Assembly: GCA_031394355.1 (NCBI GenBank)
Contig: JANNSU010000025.1
Span: 1 to 16,507 of the forward strand
Source of the DNA: JAEUMY01 sp031394355
Lineage (GTDB): Bacteria; Pseudomonadota; Gammaproteobacteria; Burkholderiales; Usitatibacteraceae
Direction: 5' to 3'
Length of the DNA stretch: 16,507 bases
The translations under genes were made by a program, and so were the position numbers. This document shows positions 1 to 7,047 of the stretch, piece by piece (positions within the stretch are counted from its first letter, which is position 1; each line of letters begins with the position of its first letter). The notes under the pieces were generated by a model that was not told the origin of the DNA, made no database searches, and saw only the letters and a program-made list of their open reading frames with translations.

Positions 1-13
1 GCGAATATTCGCA
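1..13. repeat. GCGAATATTCGC palindrome, copy 1
   Basis: This is a perfect 12-bp palindrome at the very edge of the window, followed by AAGTCCTGC. The same palindrome plus flank recurs at 112-132, so bases 1-30 and 112-141 form a direct repeat with only two central mismatches. The base before position 1 cannot be seen, so the full 14-bp form TGCGAATATTCGCA is not confirmed here. Confidence 0.85.
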
Positions 14-29
14 AGTCCTGCAAAGGCGC

Positions 30-105
30 GTAGCCCGGATAAAGCGCAGCGACATCCGGGAGTTCACCTTCATTCCCGGATTGCGTTCCACTTCATCCGG
101 GCTAC
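30..105. repeat. REP-like imperfect inverted repeat
   Basis: GTAGCCCGGAT at the left edge is answered by ATCCGGGCTAC at the right edge. The inner arms (CATCCGGG near 53-60, CCCGGATTG near 75-83) extend the pairing, giving a long imperfect hairpin. Such GTAGCCCGGAT...ATCCGGGCTAC elements are familiar dispersed intergenic repeats of proteobacteria. It lies just upstream of the first permease gene and is flanked by the 30-bp direct repeat at 1-30 and 112-141. It could terminate upstream transcription or affect mRNA stability, but neither is shown by the sequence. Confidence 0.7.
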
Positions 106-110
106 GGGAT

Positions 111-124
111 TGCGAATATTCGCA
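111..124. repeat. TGCGAATATTCGCA palindrome, copy 2
   Basis: This is a perfect 14-bp palindrome ending 27 bases before the ATG of the first permease gene, so it sits where a promoter or leader would be. Its downstream flank is the same as in copy 1. Confidence 0.9.
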
Positions 125-151
125 AGTCCTGCCGAGGCGCGTGAGCAGGCG

Positions 152-979
152 ATGACGACCACCCATCCCGCCACCCGCGATCCCGCGTGGATACCGCGCG
201 TCTTCTGGACGTTGGCCGCGCTGGTGGTGATGTATCCGCTATTCGTGGCGACCGAATTCAAACCGTGGTCGCTGTTCGACGAACAGAGCCGAAAATCCAC
301 GCTCAAATTCCTGGCCGATTTCTTTCCACCGGTGGCAACGGGTGAATTCCTGCTCATGGTCGCGAAGGAAACCTGGCGCACGGTGGCGGTGGCGACGGCG
401 GGCATCGCGCTGGCACTGGTGCTGGCGATTCCGTTCACGCTGCTCTCCACCCGCGTGCTGTCCATCTCTGCACTCTCCGGCCGCATGGCGACCATGCCGT
501 TTGTATTTCGCCAGGTATTGCGCATGGCTCTGGTGGTGCTGCGCAGTGTGCCGGAGCTGGTATGGGCATTGATTTTCGTGCGCGTGGTCGGGCTGGGCCC
601 CACGGCGGGCGTGTTCGCCATTGCGCTTACCTATGCCGGCATGCTGGGCAAGGTGTACGGCGAAATTCTGGAGAGTTCCGACACGCACGCCTCCACCACG
701 CTGCTCCGCAATGGGGCAGGGCGCTTGCAGACGTTCTGTTACGCGATCCTGCCGCAGAACGCGGCGGAACTCACCTCCTACACGGTCTACCGCTGGGAAT
801 GCGCCATCCGTTCCTCGGTGGTACTGGGCTTCGTCGGCGCAGGCGGGCTGGGCCAGCAGATGGACAACTCGATGAAGATGTTCAACGGCGGTGAGGTGGC
901 GACCATGCTGCTGGTGTTTATCCTGCTGGTGGCGCTGGCGGATGCGTTCAGCGCATGGCTCAGAAAGGAGCTCGGCTGA
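152..979 (+). CDS. phnE: Phosphonate-type ABC transporter permease (first of two)
   Basis: This is an inner-membrane permease subunit of a PhnE-type ABC importer (phosphonate or related phosphorus compound), 275 aa. Visible features are an N-terminal hydrophobic helix (about residues 18-33), a cluster of further helices, the LRSVPELVWAL segment (about 130-140), and an EAA-like cytoplasmic loop that ends in ILPQ (about 170-202) and would dock on the ATPase. The YRWE..IR / VGAGGLG block (about 213-234) is typical of PhnE. I chose ATG 152 because the open frame upstream would begin with TTG inside the palindrome at 111-124. The gene overlaps the next by one base (TGATG). The ATPase (phnC) and binding protein (phnD) are not in the window and may lie upstream of base 1. 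Substrate is inferred from family only; phosphite or another phosphonate is possible. Confidence 0.88.
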   Translation: MTTTHPATRDPAWIPRVFWTLAALVVMYPLFVATEFKPWSLFDEQSRKSTLKFLADFFPPVATGEFLLMVAKETWRTVAVATAGIALALVLAIPFTLLSTRVLSISALSGRMATMPFVFRQVLRMALVVLRSVPELVWALIFVRVVGLGPTAGVFAIALTYAGMLGKVYGEILESSDTHASTTLLRNGAGRLQTFCYAILPQNAAELTSYTVYRWECAIRSSVVLGFVGAGGLGQQMDNSMKMFNGGEVATMLLVFILLVALADAFSAWLRKELG

Positions 980-1821
980 TGGACGCGCCGCACGACGCTT
1001 CCGTGCGTCCGCCACCACATTCGCCACCACTTCCGCCTGCGCTCTTCAACGCGCGCTGCCGCGCCTGCTGGATGATGTTCGGGCTGGCCTTGCTCACCCT
1101 TGCGAGCTTCTGGAGCCTGGGTCTGGATTTCGCGTCATTGTTCAGCGCGGACGCGCGCCAATCCATGGCGCGCTTTGTGGGCGAGTTCTTCCCGCCGGAT
1201 GTCTCCGCGCCGTTCCTGAAGAAGGTCGCGATGGGCACCATCGAGACACTTGCCATGTCTCTGCTCGGCACGATCATTGCGGCCGCCCTGGGCCTGCTGC
1301 TGGCGCTGCCTGCCGCACGCACCCATGCTGGCGACGCCGCATATGGTCGTGCGCCGACACGGCTCATCCTGAATGCGCTCCGCTCCATCCCCGAGCTGGT
1401 GTGGGCCGCGTTGCTGCTCATCTCCGCCGGGCTGGGGCCGTTCGCGGGCACGCTGGCGCTCGCGTTCCACACGACTGGCGTGCTCGGCCGACTCTTCGCC
1501 GAGGCCATCGAGAACGCCTTGCCCGAACCTGCGTTCGCGTTACGCGCGCAGGGCGTGGGGCCGGTTCGCGTGTTCCTGTATGCGACGCTGCCGCAGATCC
1601 TGCCGCAGGTGTTGTCGTATTCGCTCTACCGGTGGGAGAACAACATCCGCGCCGCTGCCGTGCTGGGTGTGGTCGGCGCGGGCGGGCTGGGACAACTGCT
1701 CGCATTCCACATGGGCCTCTTCCACATGGGCAAGACCGCAACCATCCTCCTGGCGATGGTGGCGCTGGTGGCGCTGGTGGATGTCGCGAGTTACCTCGCG
1801 CGGCGCTGGATGACGCGCTGA
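979..1821 (+). CDS. phnE: Phosphonate-type ABC transporter permease (second of two)
   Basis: This is the second PhnE-family permease, 280 aa, homologous to its upstream neighbour and presumably forming a heterodimeric membrane channel with it. It has the same landmarks: LRSIPELVW (about 134-142), an EAIE...ALRAQG...LPQ EAA loop (about 175-206), YRWENNIRAAAVLG (about 217-230) and VGAGGLG. The start at 979 is supported by AAAGGAG at 964-970 and by overlap with the upstream stop codon, which indicates translational coupling. An in-frame ATG at 955 lies inside the previous gene and is less likely. The N-terminal 20 residues are proline- and histidine-rich and cytoplasmic. Tandem phnE genes are known in several proteobacterial phosphonate loci. 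The operon seems to end here: a palindrome follows and the next gene has an unrelated function. Confidence 0.88.
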   Translation: MDAPHDASVRPPPHSPPLPPALFNARCRACWMMFGLALLTLASFWSLGLDFASLFSADARQSMARFVGEFFPPDVSAPFLKKVAMGTIETLAMSLLGTIIAAALGLLLALPAARTHAGDAAYGRAPTRLILNALRSIPELVWAALLLISAGLGPFAGTLALAFHTTGVLGRLFAEAIENALPEPAFALRAQGVGPVRVFLYATLPQILPQVLSYSLYRWENNIRAAAVLGVVGAGGLGQLLAFHMGLFHMGKTATILLAMVALVALVDVASYLARRWMTR

Positions 1822-1838
1822 AGCGGAGGTGGGGTTCA

Positions 1839-1852
1839 TGCGAATATTCGCA
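1839..1852. repeat. TGCGAATATTCGCA palindrome, copy 3
   Basis: This perfect 14-bp palindrome begins 18 bases after the stop of the second permease gene. It lies in the gap before the S9 peptidase gene and its flanks differ from copies 1 and 2. Confidence 0.9.
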
Positions 1853-1913
1853 CTGAGTGCCCTGCCCCGTTGAGAAAGAGGGCGGATAGGTCTACCCGAA
1901 TCCCGGGCCTGCG

Positions 1914-1960
1914 TCACGCCTCACCCATCACCCATCACGCCTCACCCATCAACCCAAACT
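1914..1960. repeat. Heptad / 21-bp CATCACC-type tandem repeat
   Basis: A 17-bp string, TCACGCCTCACCCATCA, occurs at 1914-1930 and again at 1935-1951, giving a 21-bp period. The unit is itself built of heptads (CCTCACC, CATCACC, CATCACG). It ends shortly before the S9 peptidase start codon and occupies the place where a ribosome binding site would be sought. It resembles the array at 6973-7047 in period and base pattern. Confidence 0.8.
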
Positions 1961-1968
1961 CCATCGCC

Positions 1969-4014
1969 ATGCCACGCATAATCACCGTTGAAGACCTCTG
2001 GCGCCTCGCGCGCCCTGCTGGCTTGTCCCTCTCGCCGGATGGTGCAGAGGCCGTGTGCTCCGTCACGACCTACGACATGGAGGCGAACCAGGGCAGCGCC
2101 AGTCTGTGGCTGCTTTCAACACTTGGGGGCGAGCCGCGACGACTCACCCAGTGCGGCGAGCGCGACGGCGAGCCTGTGTGGTCGCCGGATGGCAAGTGGA
2201 TCGCCTTTGTCGCCAAGCGCGTTGGACCGGATGGCAAGGATGAGGTGCCGCAGCTTTATGTCATCGCACCCGATGGCGGTGAGGCTCGGCGCGTGACGAA
2301 TCTCGCCACAGGTGTGGCCGGAATCAAGTGGTTTCCGGATTCGAAGAGCGTGGCCTTCATCTCGTGGGTGTGGCCCGATGAGAAGGGCGAAAAGGCGCAG
2401 GAAAAGCGGCTGAAGGCGCAGCAGGACTCGAAGGTGAAGGCGCATGTGGTCGAGCACATGACCTATCGCTATTGGGATCACTGGCTGTCTGACGGGCGTG
2501 TGCCGCATGTGTTCACCGTGCAGCTCGGGAGCGGCAAGTGTCGCGATCTGTTCGAGGGCACGACCTACGAGCTCAACCAGGCCGATCCGTCGAAGCATGT
2601 GTACGCGCTGTCACCGAGTGGGGAAGAAATCGCGTTCGGATTCAATCCCAATCCCGACAAGCGGATCATCGATCCCGAGTCGATCGTGACGCTAAAGTTG
2701 AAGTCTGGAAAGTTCAGCACGCTGGTCCCGGCCACGAGTCGCTCGTACACAGCGCCCAGTTATTCGCCTGACGGCCGCTGGCTTGCCTGCATCGAGCAGG
2801 AAGTGGTGGCCAATCCGATGGCGCCAACGAACGCCATCGTCATCGACCGTGCGAGCGGCCTGAATCGGCGGTTGGCCAAGGGCTGGGACCGCTCTGTCAA
2901 TGCGCCGATGGTGTGGGCAGAAGACAGTACCAGCCTGTTCACGGCGGTGGAGGACAATGCGCGAACCCATGTCGTGCGCGTGCCGGTGGGAGGTGGCATC
3001 CCGGACGTTGTGTTGCGTGGCGGCACCGTCACCGACTTCGCGGTATCCGGCAGCACGGTCGTGGCCGCACTGAGCTTTGCGAGTACTGCGGCCATGATCG
3101 TGACGGCGGATCTGGATGCTGTGGATGCCGCGCCGCGCCGGATCGACCGATTCAACGATGCGCTCATGGCGAATGTTCGCCTCGGCCATGTCGAGGAAGT
3201 CACCTTCCCCGGCTGGAACAACGAGCCCGTCCACACCTGGGTGTTCTACCCGCCCAACTTCGATGCGAAGAAGAAGTGGCCGTTGTTGCATGTTATCCAT
3301 GGCGGGCCGCATCTGCCTGCGGCGGATGGCATTGGCTATCGCTGGAACAACCATGTCTTTGCGGCACAGGGCTATGTCGTGCTGCATGTGAACTATCACG
3401 GCTCCACCAGCTTCGGCGCGGCCTTCACCGAATCCATCCACGGCTGCCGTGGCACGAAGGAACATGCCGACATCGAGGCCGCCACCGACATGATGCTGGC
3501 GCGCGGCTTCATCGACCGGGATCGCATGGTGGCGACCGGTGGCAGCTACGGTGGCTTCATGGTCGCGTTCCTGAATGGCCGGAATGGTGTGAAAGGTGGC
3601 CCCGGCTACGACAAGTCGTCAGGCGGCGACCGCTACAAAGCCTATGTCTGCCACGCCGGGATTCTCGACTGGATCGGCAAGTTCGCCGACGACGCGTTCC
3701 TGGCCCGCGCGCAGCAGCTGGGCGCGTTCTATTGGGACGATCCGGAGAAGATCGCCACGCAGAATCCGGTGACCCATGTCCAGCACATGAACACACCCAC
3801 GCTGGTCATTCATGGCGGCAAGGACTATCGCGTACCGGATGCGCAGGGCTTGATGTACTACAACACGCTGAAGGCGAAGGGTGTTGCCACGCGGCTTGTG
3901 CATTTCGAAGACGAGAACCACTGGATTCTCAAGCCACAGAATTCACGGCTCTGGTATCGCGAGTTCTGCGCGTGGGTGCAGCGGTTTGCGCCGGGTGGCG
4001 GCAGGAAGCGATGA
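1969..4014 (+). CDS. S9 family serine peptidase (prolyl oligopeptidase / acylaminoacyl peptidase type)
   Basis: This 681-aa peptidase would cleave short peptides or acylated N-termini; no signal peptide is seen, so it is probably cytoplasmic. The N-terminal half is a WD/TolB-like beta-propeller with repeated SPDG blades (for example LSLSPDG, WSPDGKW, YSPDGRW). The C-terminal half (from about residue 430) is an alpha/beta hydrolase with HGGPH (oxyanion region) and nucleophile motif GGSYGG. The catalytic triad reads Ser526, Asp619 (GGKDYRVP) and His651 (ENHW). Length and order fit the S9 family, likely S9C or DPP-like. The start at ATG 1969 is chosen because the upstream in-frame extension is repeat-derived; no clear Shine-Dalgarno is visible. 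Exact specificity cannot be read from sequence. It precedes a peptide-type binding protein, suggesting a link to peptide use. Confidence 0.93.
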   Translation: MPRIITVEDLWRLARPAGLSLSPDGAEAVCSVTTYDMEANQGSASLWLLSTLGGEPRRLTQCGERDGEPVWSPDGKWIAFVAKRVGPDGKDEVPQLYVIAPDGGEARRVTNLATGVAGIKWFPDSKSVAFISWVWPDEKGEKAQEKRLKAQQDSKVKAHVVEHMTYRYWDHWLSDGRVPHVFTVQLGSGKCRDLFEGTTYELNQADPSKHVYALSPSGEEIAFGFNPNPDKRIIDPESIVTLKLKSGKFSTLVPATSRSYTAPSYSPDGRWLACIEQEVVANPMAPTNAIVIDRASGLNRRLAKGWDRSVNAPMVWAEDSTSLFTAVEDNARTHVVRVPVGGGIPDVVLRGGTVTDFAVSGSTVVAALSFASTAAMIVTADLDAVDAAPRRIDRFNDALMANVRLGHVEEVTFPGWNNEPVHTWVFYPPNFDAKKKWPLLHVIHGGPHLPAADGIGYRWNNHVFAAQGYVVLHVNYHGSTSFGAAFTESIHGCRGTKEHADIEAATDMMLARGFIDRDRMVATGGSYGGFMVAFLNGRNGVKGGPGYDKSSGGDRYKAYVCHAGILDWIGKFADDAFLARAQQLGAFYWDDPEKIATQNPVTHVQHMNTPTLVIHGGKDYRVPDAQGLMYYNTLKAKGVATRLVHFEDENHWILKPQNSRLWYREFCAWVQRFAPGGGRKR

Positions 4015-4027
4015 CCCGCGATCAGAT

Positions 4028-4039
4028 ACGAATATTCGC
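4028..4039. repeat. Near copy of the GCGAATATTCGC palindrome
   Basis: ACGAATATTCGC has the 10-bp palindromic core CGAATATTCG with one outer base changed. It lies 13 bases after the peptidase stop codon, again between genes. Confidence 0.6.
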
Positions 4040-4045
4040 CGTACC

Positions 4046-4088
4046 AGCCCCCTCTCCCCTTGTGGGAGAGGGTTGGGGAGAGGGGGCT
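4046..4088. repeat. CCCTCTCCCC hairpin repeat, copy 1
   Basis: A perfect 14-bp inverted repeat (AGCCCCCTCTCCCC at 4046-4059, its complement at 4075-4088) encloses a second GGGAGAGGG tract. The same element occurs in reverse orientation at 6891-6926. It follows the peptidase gene and could act as a terminator-like or mRNA-stabilising hairpin, although no T-run follows it. Confidence 0.8.
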
Positions 4089-4227
4089 CGTGCAGCGATT
4101 CGCGCTCGGTGGGGGACATCGCTAGTTCGAATCGACGACGCAAAAGCAGGCGCAGAGTTATCGGAGTACCTTCCGTTCGCGGCCACGGACAAGATGTCTT
4201 CGTTAACTTTCCCGACTGATTGCAGCC

Positions 4228-4518
4228 ATGACTGAACCGAAGACTTTCATATCTCAACAGGTGGTAGCGGCCGATGGATCGCTTTTGATCTCGGTGGACG
4301 GTACCGACTTTGGGGGGCATGGCGGCGAAATATGGTGGCTGCGCTACGATCCAGCAACAAAGCAGTTCTCCATCGAGAGGTCTGGTGGGATTGCGTGGGG
4401 AGGTACCTGGCATAGTGAACACACGTGGGAAGAGGGGCTGCTTCTCCTGTCTGCCGAAGCCCGTGCCCGCGCCCTGCGGGAACGTGAAAATCTGAACAAT
4501 AGAGAGGTGACGCCGTGA
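4228..4518 (+). CDS. Small protein of unknown function, coupled to the binding protein
   Basis: I do not recognise this 96-aa product. It has no signal peptide or membrane segment. The N-terminal two thirds look like short beta strands rich in Gly and Trp (GGHGGEIWWLRYD, GGIAWGGTW), and the C-terminus is a charged helix (SAEARARALRERE). The ATG at 4228 lacks a good Shine-Dalgarno. Its stop codon overlaps the GTG start of the following binding-protein gene (GTGA at 4515-4518), which is good evidence that it is translated and coupled. Before it, 4089-4227 shows no coding signal. The gene could be an orphan regulator or accessory protein of the transporter; this is inference from position only. 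Confidence 0.6.
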   Translation: MTEPKTFISQQVVAADGSLLISVDGTDFGGHGGEIWWLRYDPATKQFSIERSGGIAWGGTWHSEHTWEEGLLLLSAEARARALRERENLNNREVTP

Positions 4519-6119
4519 GGTGGCTTAAAAATGGATTGCTGACAGTGGTGGCGGGCCAGATGCTGGTGCTGATGCTTGCCTTGACGAGCGTTGACGCCTA
4601 CGCCAAAACACTCCGCATGGGTATCGCTGATGACGCGACCACGCTGGACCCTCACTCCGCCAATATCCTCGGCAACTCGCGCATCCTGCATAGCGTGTAC
4701 GAGGGGCTGGTCACGCGCGACAAGGATTTCAAGATCGAGCCGGCGCTGGCGCTGTCGTGGAGCCAGCCGGATGGAAAGACGTGGCGATTCAAGCTTCGGC
4801 CCGACGTGAAGTTTCACGATGGTTCGCCCTTCACGGCGGACGATGTGGTGTTCTCGCTGGAGCGGGTGCTGCATCCGCTGTCCAATCTCAAGTCGTCGGT
4901 GCAGGGCGTGGCCTCGGCGAAGAAGATCGACAACCTCACTGTCGATCTCATCATGGGTGAGCCCAACCCGGTGCTGATCCTGCATCTGGTCAACTTTCGG
5001 ATCATGTCCAAGGCCTGGGCGACCAAGCACAACGCGGTTACGCCGCAGAACCACAAGGAGAAGGAAGAGACACACGCCGCCCGCAACACCAACGGCACCG
5101 GCCCCTACAAGGTGACGCTGCGCCAGCCTGACGTGAAGACTGTCCTCTCCGAATATTCGGACTGGTGGAACAAGGCCGCGCCGGATCGCGGCAACGTGAA
5201 GGAGATCATCTGGACGCCGGTGAAGGCGCCGTCCACGCGCATTGCAGCGCTGCTCTCTGGCGAGCTGGACTTTGTCATTGACCCACCGTTGCAGGATCGG
5301 GAGCGACTCAAGAAGACGCCAGGCATCAAGCTGCAGCTGGGCAACGAGCCGCGCGTCTACTACCTTGCGTTCGATGTGTTCCGCGATGAGCTGCTCTACA
5401 GCAACGTGAAGGGCAAGAACCCGTTCAAGGACGTGCGTGTCCGCGAGGCGGTCGCACTCGCCCTCGACATCAACGGCATCATCAACAAGGTCATGCGCGG
5501 CTACGGCCGTCCGACCGGGCTCATCGTGGCCAAGGAAGTGCAGGGCTGGTCAGCGGAACTGGATCCGGCACGCAAGGTGGACATCGTAAAGGCGAAGAAG
5601 CTGTTGGCCGACGCAGGCTATCCGAACGGCTTCGAGGTGACGCTGGACAGCACCAACCAGGTACCCTTCGGCGAAATCGCGCAGGCCATTGCCCCCATGC
5701 TCGCCCAGATCGGTATCAAGGTGAACCCCAGCATCATTCCCAATCCGAGCTACAGCCCGAAGCTGGAGAAGTTCGATTCCAGCTTTTACATCTGGGGCTG
5801 GGGTGCCGTCACGGTGGATTCGCTCTATGTGATGCAGGCGCTGGTGCGCTCGCGCGGTGCGGAGAAGTCCGGTGACGGCGATGCCAACTTCGGCCGCTAC
5901 AGCAACGCCAAGCTGGACGGGCTCATCGACCAGATCAAGACCGAGTCGGACATGAAGAAGCGCGATGCACTCATCAAGGAGGCGCTCGCCATTCAGCGGA
6001 ACGAGCTCGGCGTTTTGCCGCTTCTGCAGGTGGTGACGGCCTGGGCGTTCAAGCAGAATGTGACCGCACCATTCGTGACCAACAATATTCCGTATTTCTA
6101 TCGGTTCAGCGTTCGTTGA
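4515..6119 (+). CDS. ABC transporter substrate-binding protein, family 5 (peptide/nickel/opine type)
   Basis: This 534-aa exported solute-binding protein should capture an oligopeptide or similar ligand in the periplasm and deliver it to an ABC permease. An N-terminal signal peptide runs to about residue 30 (hydrophobic core followed by VDAYA, then KTLRMG). There is no lipobox Cys, so it is probably soluble. The SBP_bac_5 signature region is clear: TLDPHSAN, YEGLVTRD, LRPDVKFHDGSPFTADDVVFSLERV (about residues 43-118), and later REAVALALD and WGWG. The GTG start at 4515 is preceded by AGAGAGG at 4500-4506 and overlaps the upstream gene. No permease or ATPase genes follow, so it is a solitary binding protein within this window. 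Ligand identity is not deducible. Confidence 0.92.
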   Translation: MRWLKNGLLTVVAGQMLVLMLALTSVDAYAKTLRMGIADDATTLDPHSANILGNSRILHSVYEGLVTRDKDFKIEPALALSWSQPDGKTWRFKLRPDVKFHDGSPFTADDVVFSLERVLHPLSNLKSSVQGVASAKKIDNLTVDLIMGEPNPVLILHLVNFRIMSKAWATKHNAVTPQNHKEKEETHAARNTNGTGPYKVTLRQPDVKTVLSEYSDWWNKAAPDRGNVKEIIWTPVKAPSTRIAALLSGELDFVIDPPLQDRERLKKTPGIKLQLGNEPRVYYLAFDVFRDELLYSNVKGKNPFKDVRVREAVALALDINGIINKVMRGYGRPTGLIVAKEVQGWSAELDPARKVDIVKAKKLLADAGYPNGFEVTLDSTNQVPFGEIAQAIAPMLAQIGIKVNPSIIPNPSYSPKLEKFDSSFYIWGWGAVTVDSLYVMQALVRSRGAEKSGDGDANFGRYSNAKLDGLIDQIKTESDMKKRDALIKEALAIQRNELGVLPLLQVVTAWAFKQNVTAPFVTNNIPYFYRFSVR

Positions 6120-6173
6120 GCTGACGCATCACCACCTCACCACTACAACAACCGCATACAAAAGGGAAAGAAA

Positions 6174-6740
6174 ATGGAACCACACGAGAGCATGGAAGAA
6201 ACCAACGACGACCCGTTCAAGACCCGCTGCGCGCTCTTGATCTCGGTGCTGGCGCTGGCACTCGCCATTGCCGGCCTGGGTGGCAGCAACGCGGGCAAGG
6301 ACGCGATGATGAACAACATCCTCGCGTCAAACGCCTACAACTTCTACCAGGCCAAGAACGTGCGCCAGACCGCGTACAAGATTGCGGCCGATGAGCTGGA
6401 GGCCGACCTGCAGCAGGAGAAGATCGAGCCCGCGCGCAAGGCGTACATGGAAAAGAAGCTGGCTGATTACAAGAAGAACATCGCCCGCTACGAAAGCGAG
6501 CCGGAGACCAAGGAAGGCAAGAAGGAACTCCTGGTTACTGCCAAGGCGCATGAGGTCGAGCGCGACACGGCCGTGAAGAAGGACCCGTGGTTCGACTATG
6601 CGGGCGCGCTGCTGCAGATCGGCATCGTGCTGGCCTCGGTCGCCATCATCACAATCAGGAAATCGCTTTTCCTGGTCGCGGGTGGGCTGGGTGTTGTCGG
6701 GATCGTGTTCACGTTCAACGGATTTCTGCTGCTGTTCTGA
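6174..6740 (+). CDS. DUF4337-type membrane protein
   Basis: This 188-aa protein matches the pattern of the DUF4337 family. It has a short acidic N-terminus, one membrane helix (about 19-35), a long charged coiled-coil-like middle (about 60-135, rich in K, E and A), then two closely spaced membrane helices (about 143-161 and 164-187) ending at the C-terminus. The probable role is structural or unknown in the inner membrane; the family has no established biochemical function. Start at ATG 6174 is supported by AGGGAAAG just upstream; an internal ATG at 6192 is an alternative. The 54-base gap from the binding-protein gene contains CATCACC/CCTCACC heptads (6127-6141) and no obvious terminator, so co-transcription is possible. 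Confidence 0.8.
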   Translation: MEPHESMEETNDDPFKTRCALLISVLALALAIAGLGGSNAGKDAMMNNILASNAYNFYQAKNVRQTAYKIAADELEADLQQEKIEPARKAYMEKKLADYKKNIARYESEPETKEGKKELLVTAKAHEVERDTAVKKDPWFDYAGALLQIGIVLASVAIITIRKSLFLVAGGLGVVGIVFTFNGFLLLF

Positions 6741-6783
6741 GTTGCGGCAGCAATACCAAAATCCGCCCGCCGCTTCGCGTCGA

Positions 6784-6802
6784 CCCCCTTTGCCAAAGGG
6801 GG
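6784..6802. repeat. CCCCCTTT/AAAGGGGG hairpin
   Basis: This is a perfect 8-bp stem with a 3-base GCC loop, 44 bases after the DUF4337 stop codon. No T-run follows, so it is more likely a dispersed hairpin repeat than a canonical terminator. It may still end or protect the transcript. Confidence 0.6.
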
Positions 6803-6835
6803 CAAGCCTTCATGGCAATACCTTAAGCGTTACTT

Positions 6836-6926
6836 CCCTCTCCCTGGATGGGAGAGGGGCAGGGGAGAGGGTGGCACCCCTTCCGAGATACCCCTCTCCC
6901 CAGCCCTCTCCCACAAGGGGAGAGGG
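6836..6926. repeat. Pair of CCCTCTCCCC hairpin repeats, inverted orientation
   Basis: Two elements lie head to head: 6836-6871 (CCCTCTCCCTGG...GGGGAGAGGG) and 6891-6926 (CCCCTCTCCCCAG...GGGGAGAGGG), separated by 19 bases. The reverse complement of the second is almost identical to the element at 4046-4088. Each can fold alone and the pair can fold into one long hairpin. They sit between the converging DUF4337 and M48 protease genes, a place suited to a bidirectional transcription barrier. Confidence 0.8.
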
Positions 6927-6972
6927 AGCTGAAGCCGTCACGATTCGTTAAGGTAGTGCCATGATGGGCAAG

Positions 6973-7047
6973 CCTAAACCGCTTCCCCTCAATCCTCACC
7001 GCTTCCCCCTCACGCCTCACCGCTTCCTCCTCTCGCCTCACCGCTTC
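6973..7047. repeat. 21-bp tandem repeat array
   Basis: CCTCACCGCTTC starts at 6994, 7015 and 7036, exactly 21 bases apart, and a degenerate unit (CCTAAACCGCTTC) starts at 6973. The last unit runs into the stop codon of the minus-strand protease gene. The period and pattern (CCTCACCnnTnnCCCnTCACG) match the array at 1914-1960, so both belong to one dispersed family. No function is evident. Confidence 0.8.

Noticed and set aside
239..1030. Long minus-strand open frame (263 codons) opposite the first permease
   Set aside because: It is the antisense shadow of a clear PhnE gene in GC-rich DNA; its product is rich in His, Arg and Gln with no domain pattern.
3172..3183. GCGAATGTTCGC, one mismatch from the iterated palindrome
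   Set aside because: It is within the S9 peptidase coding frame and not palindromic at its centre, so it is probably coincidental.
2913..4235. 440-codon plus-strand frame overlapping the S9 peptidase
   Set aside because: The peptidase frame carries the complete catalytic triad and propeller; the alternative frame is Arg/Cys-rich and runs out into the intergenic hairpin.
5149..5160. CCGAATATTCGG, similar to the iterated palindrome
   Set aside because: It lies inside the binding-protein coding frame and encodes SEYSD; only the 10-bp core matches, so chance is likely.
6973..7047. Possible CRISPR array
   Set aside because: The 21-bp units are contiguous with no unique spacers and repeats shorter than usual; no cas genes are present.
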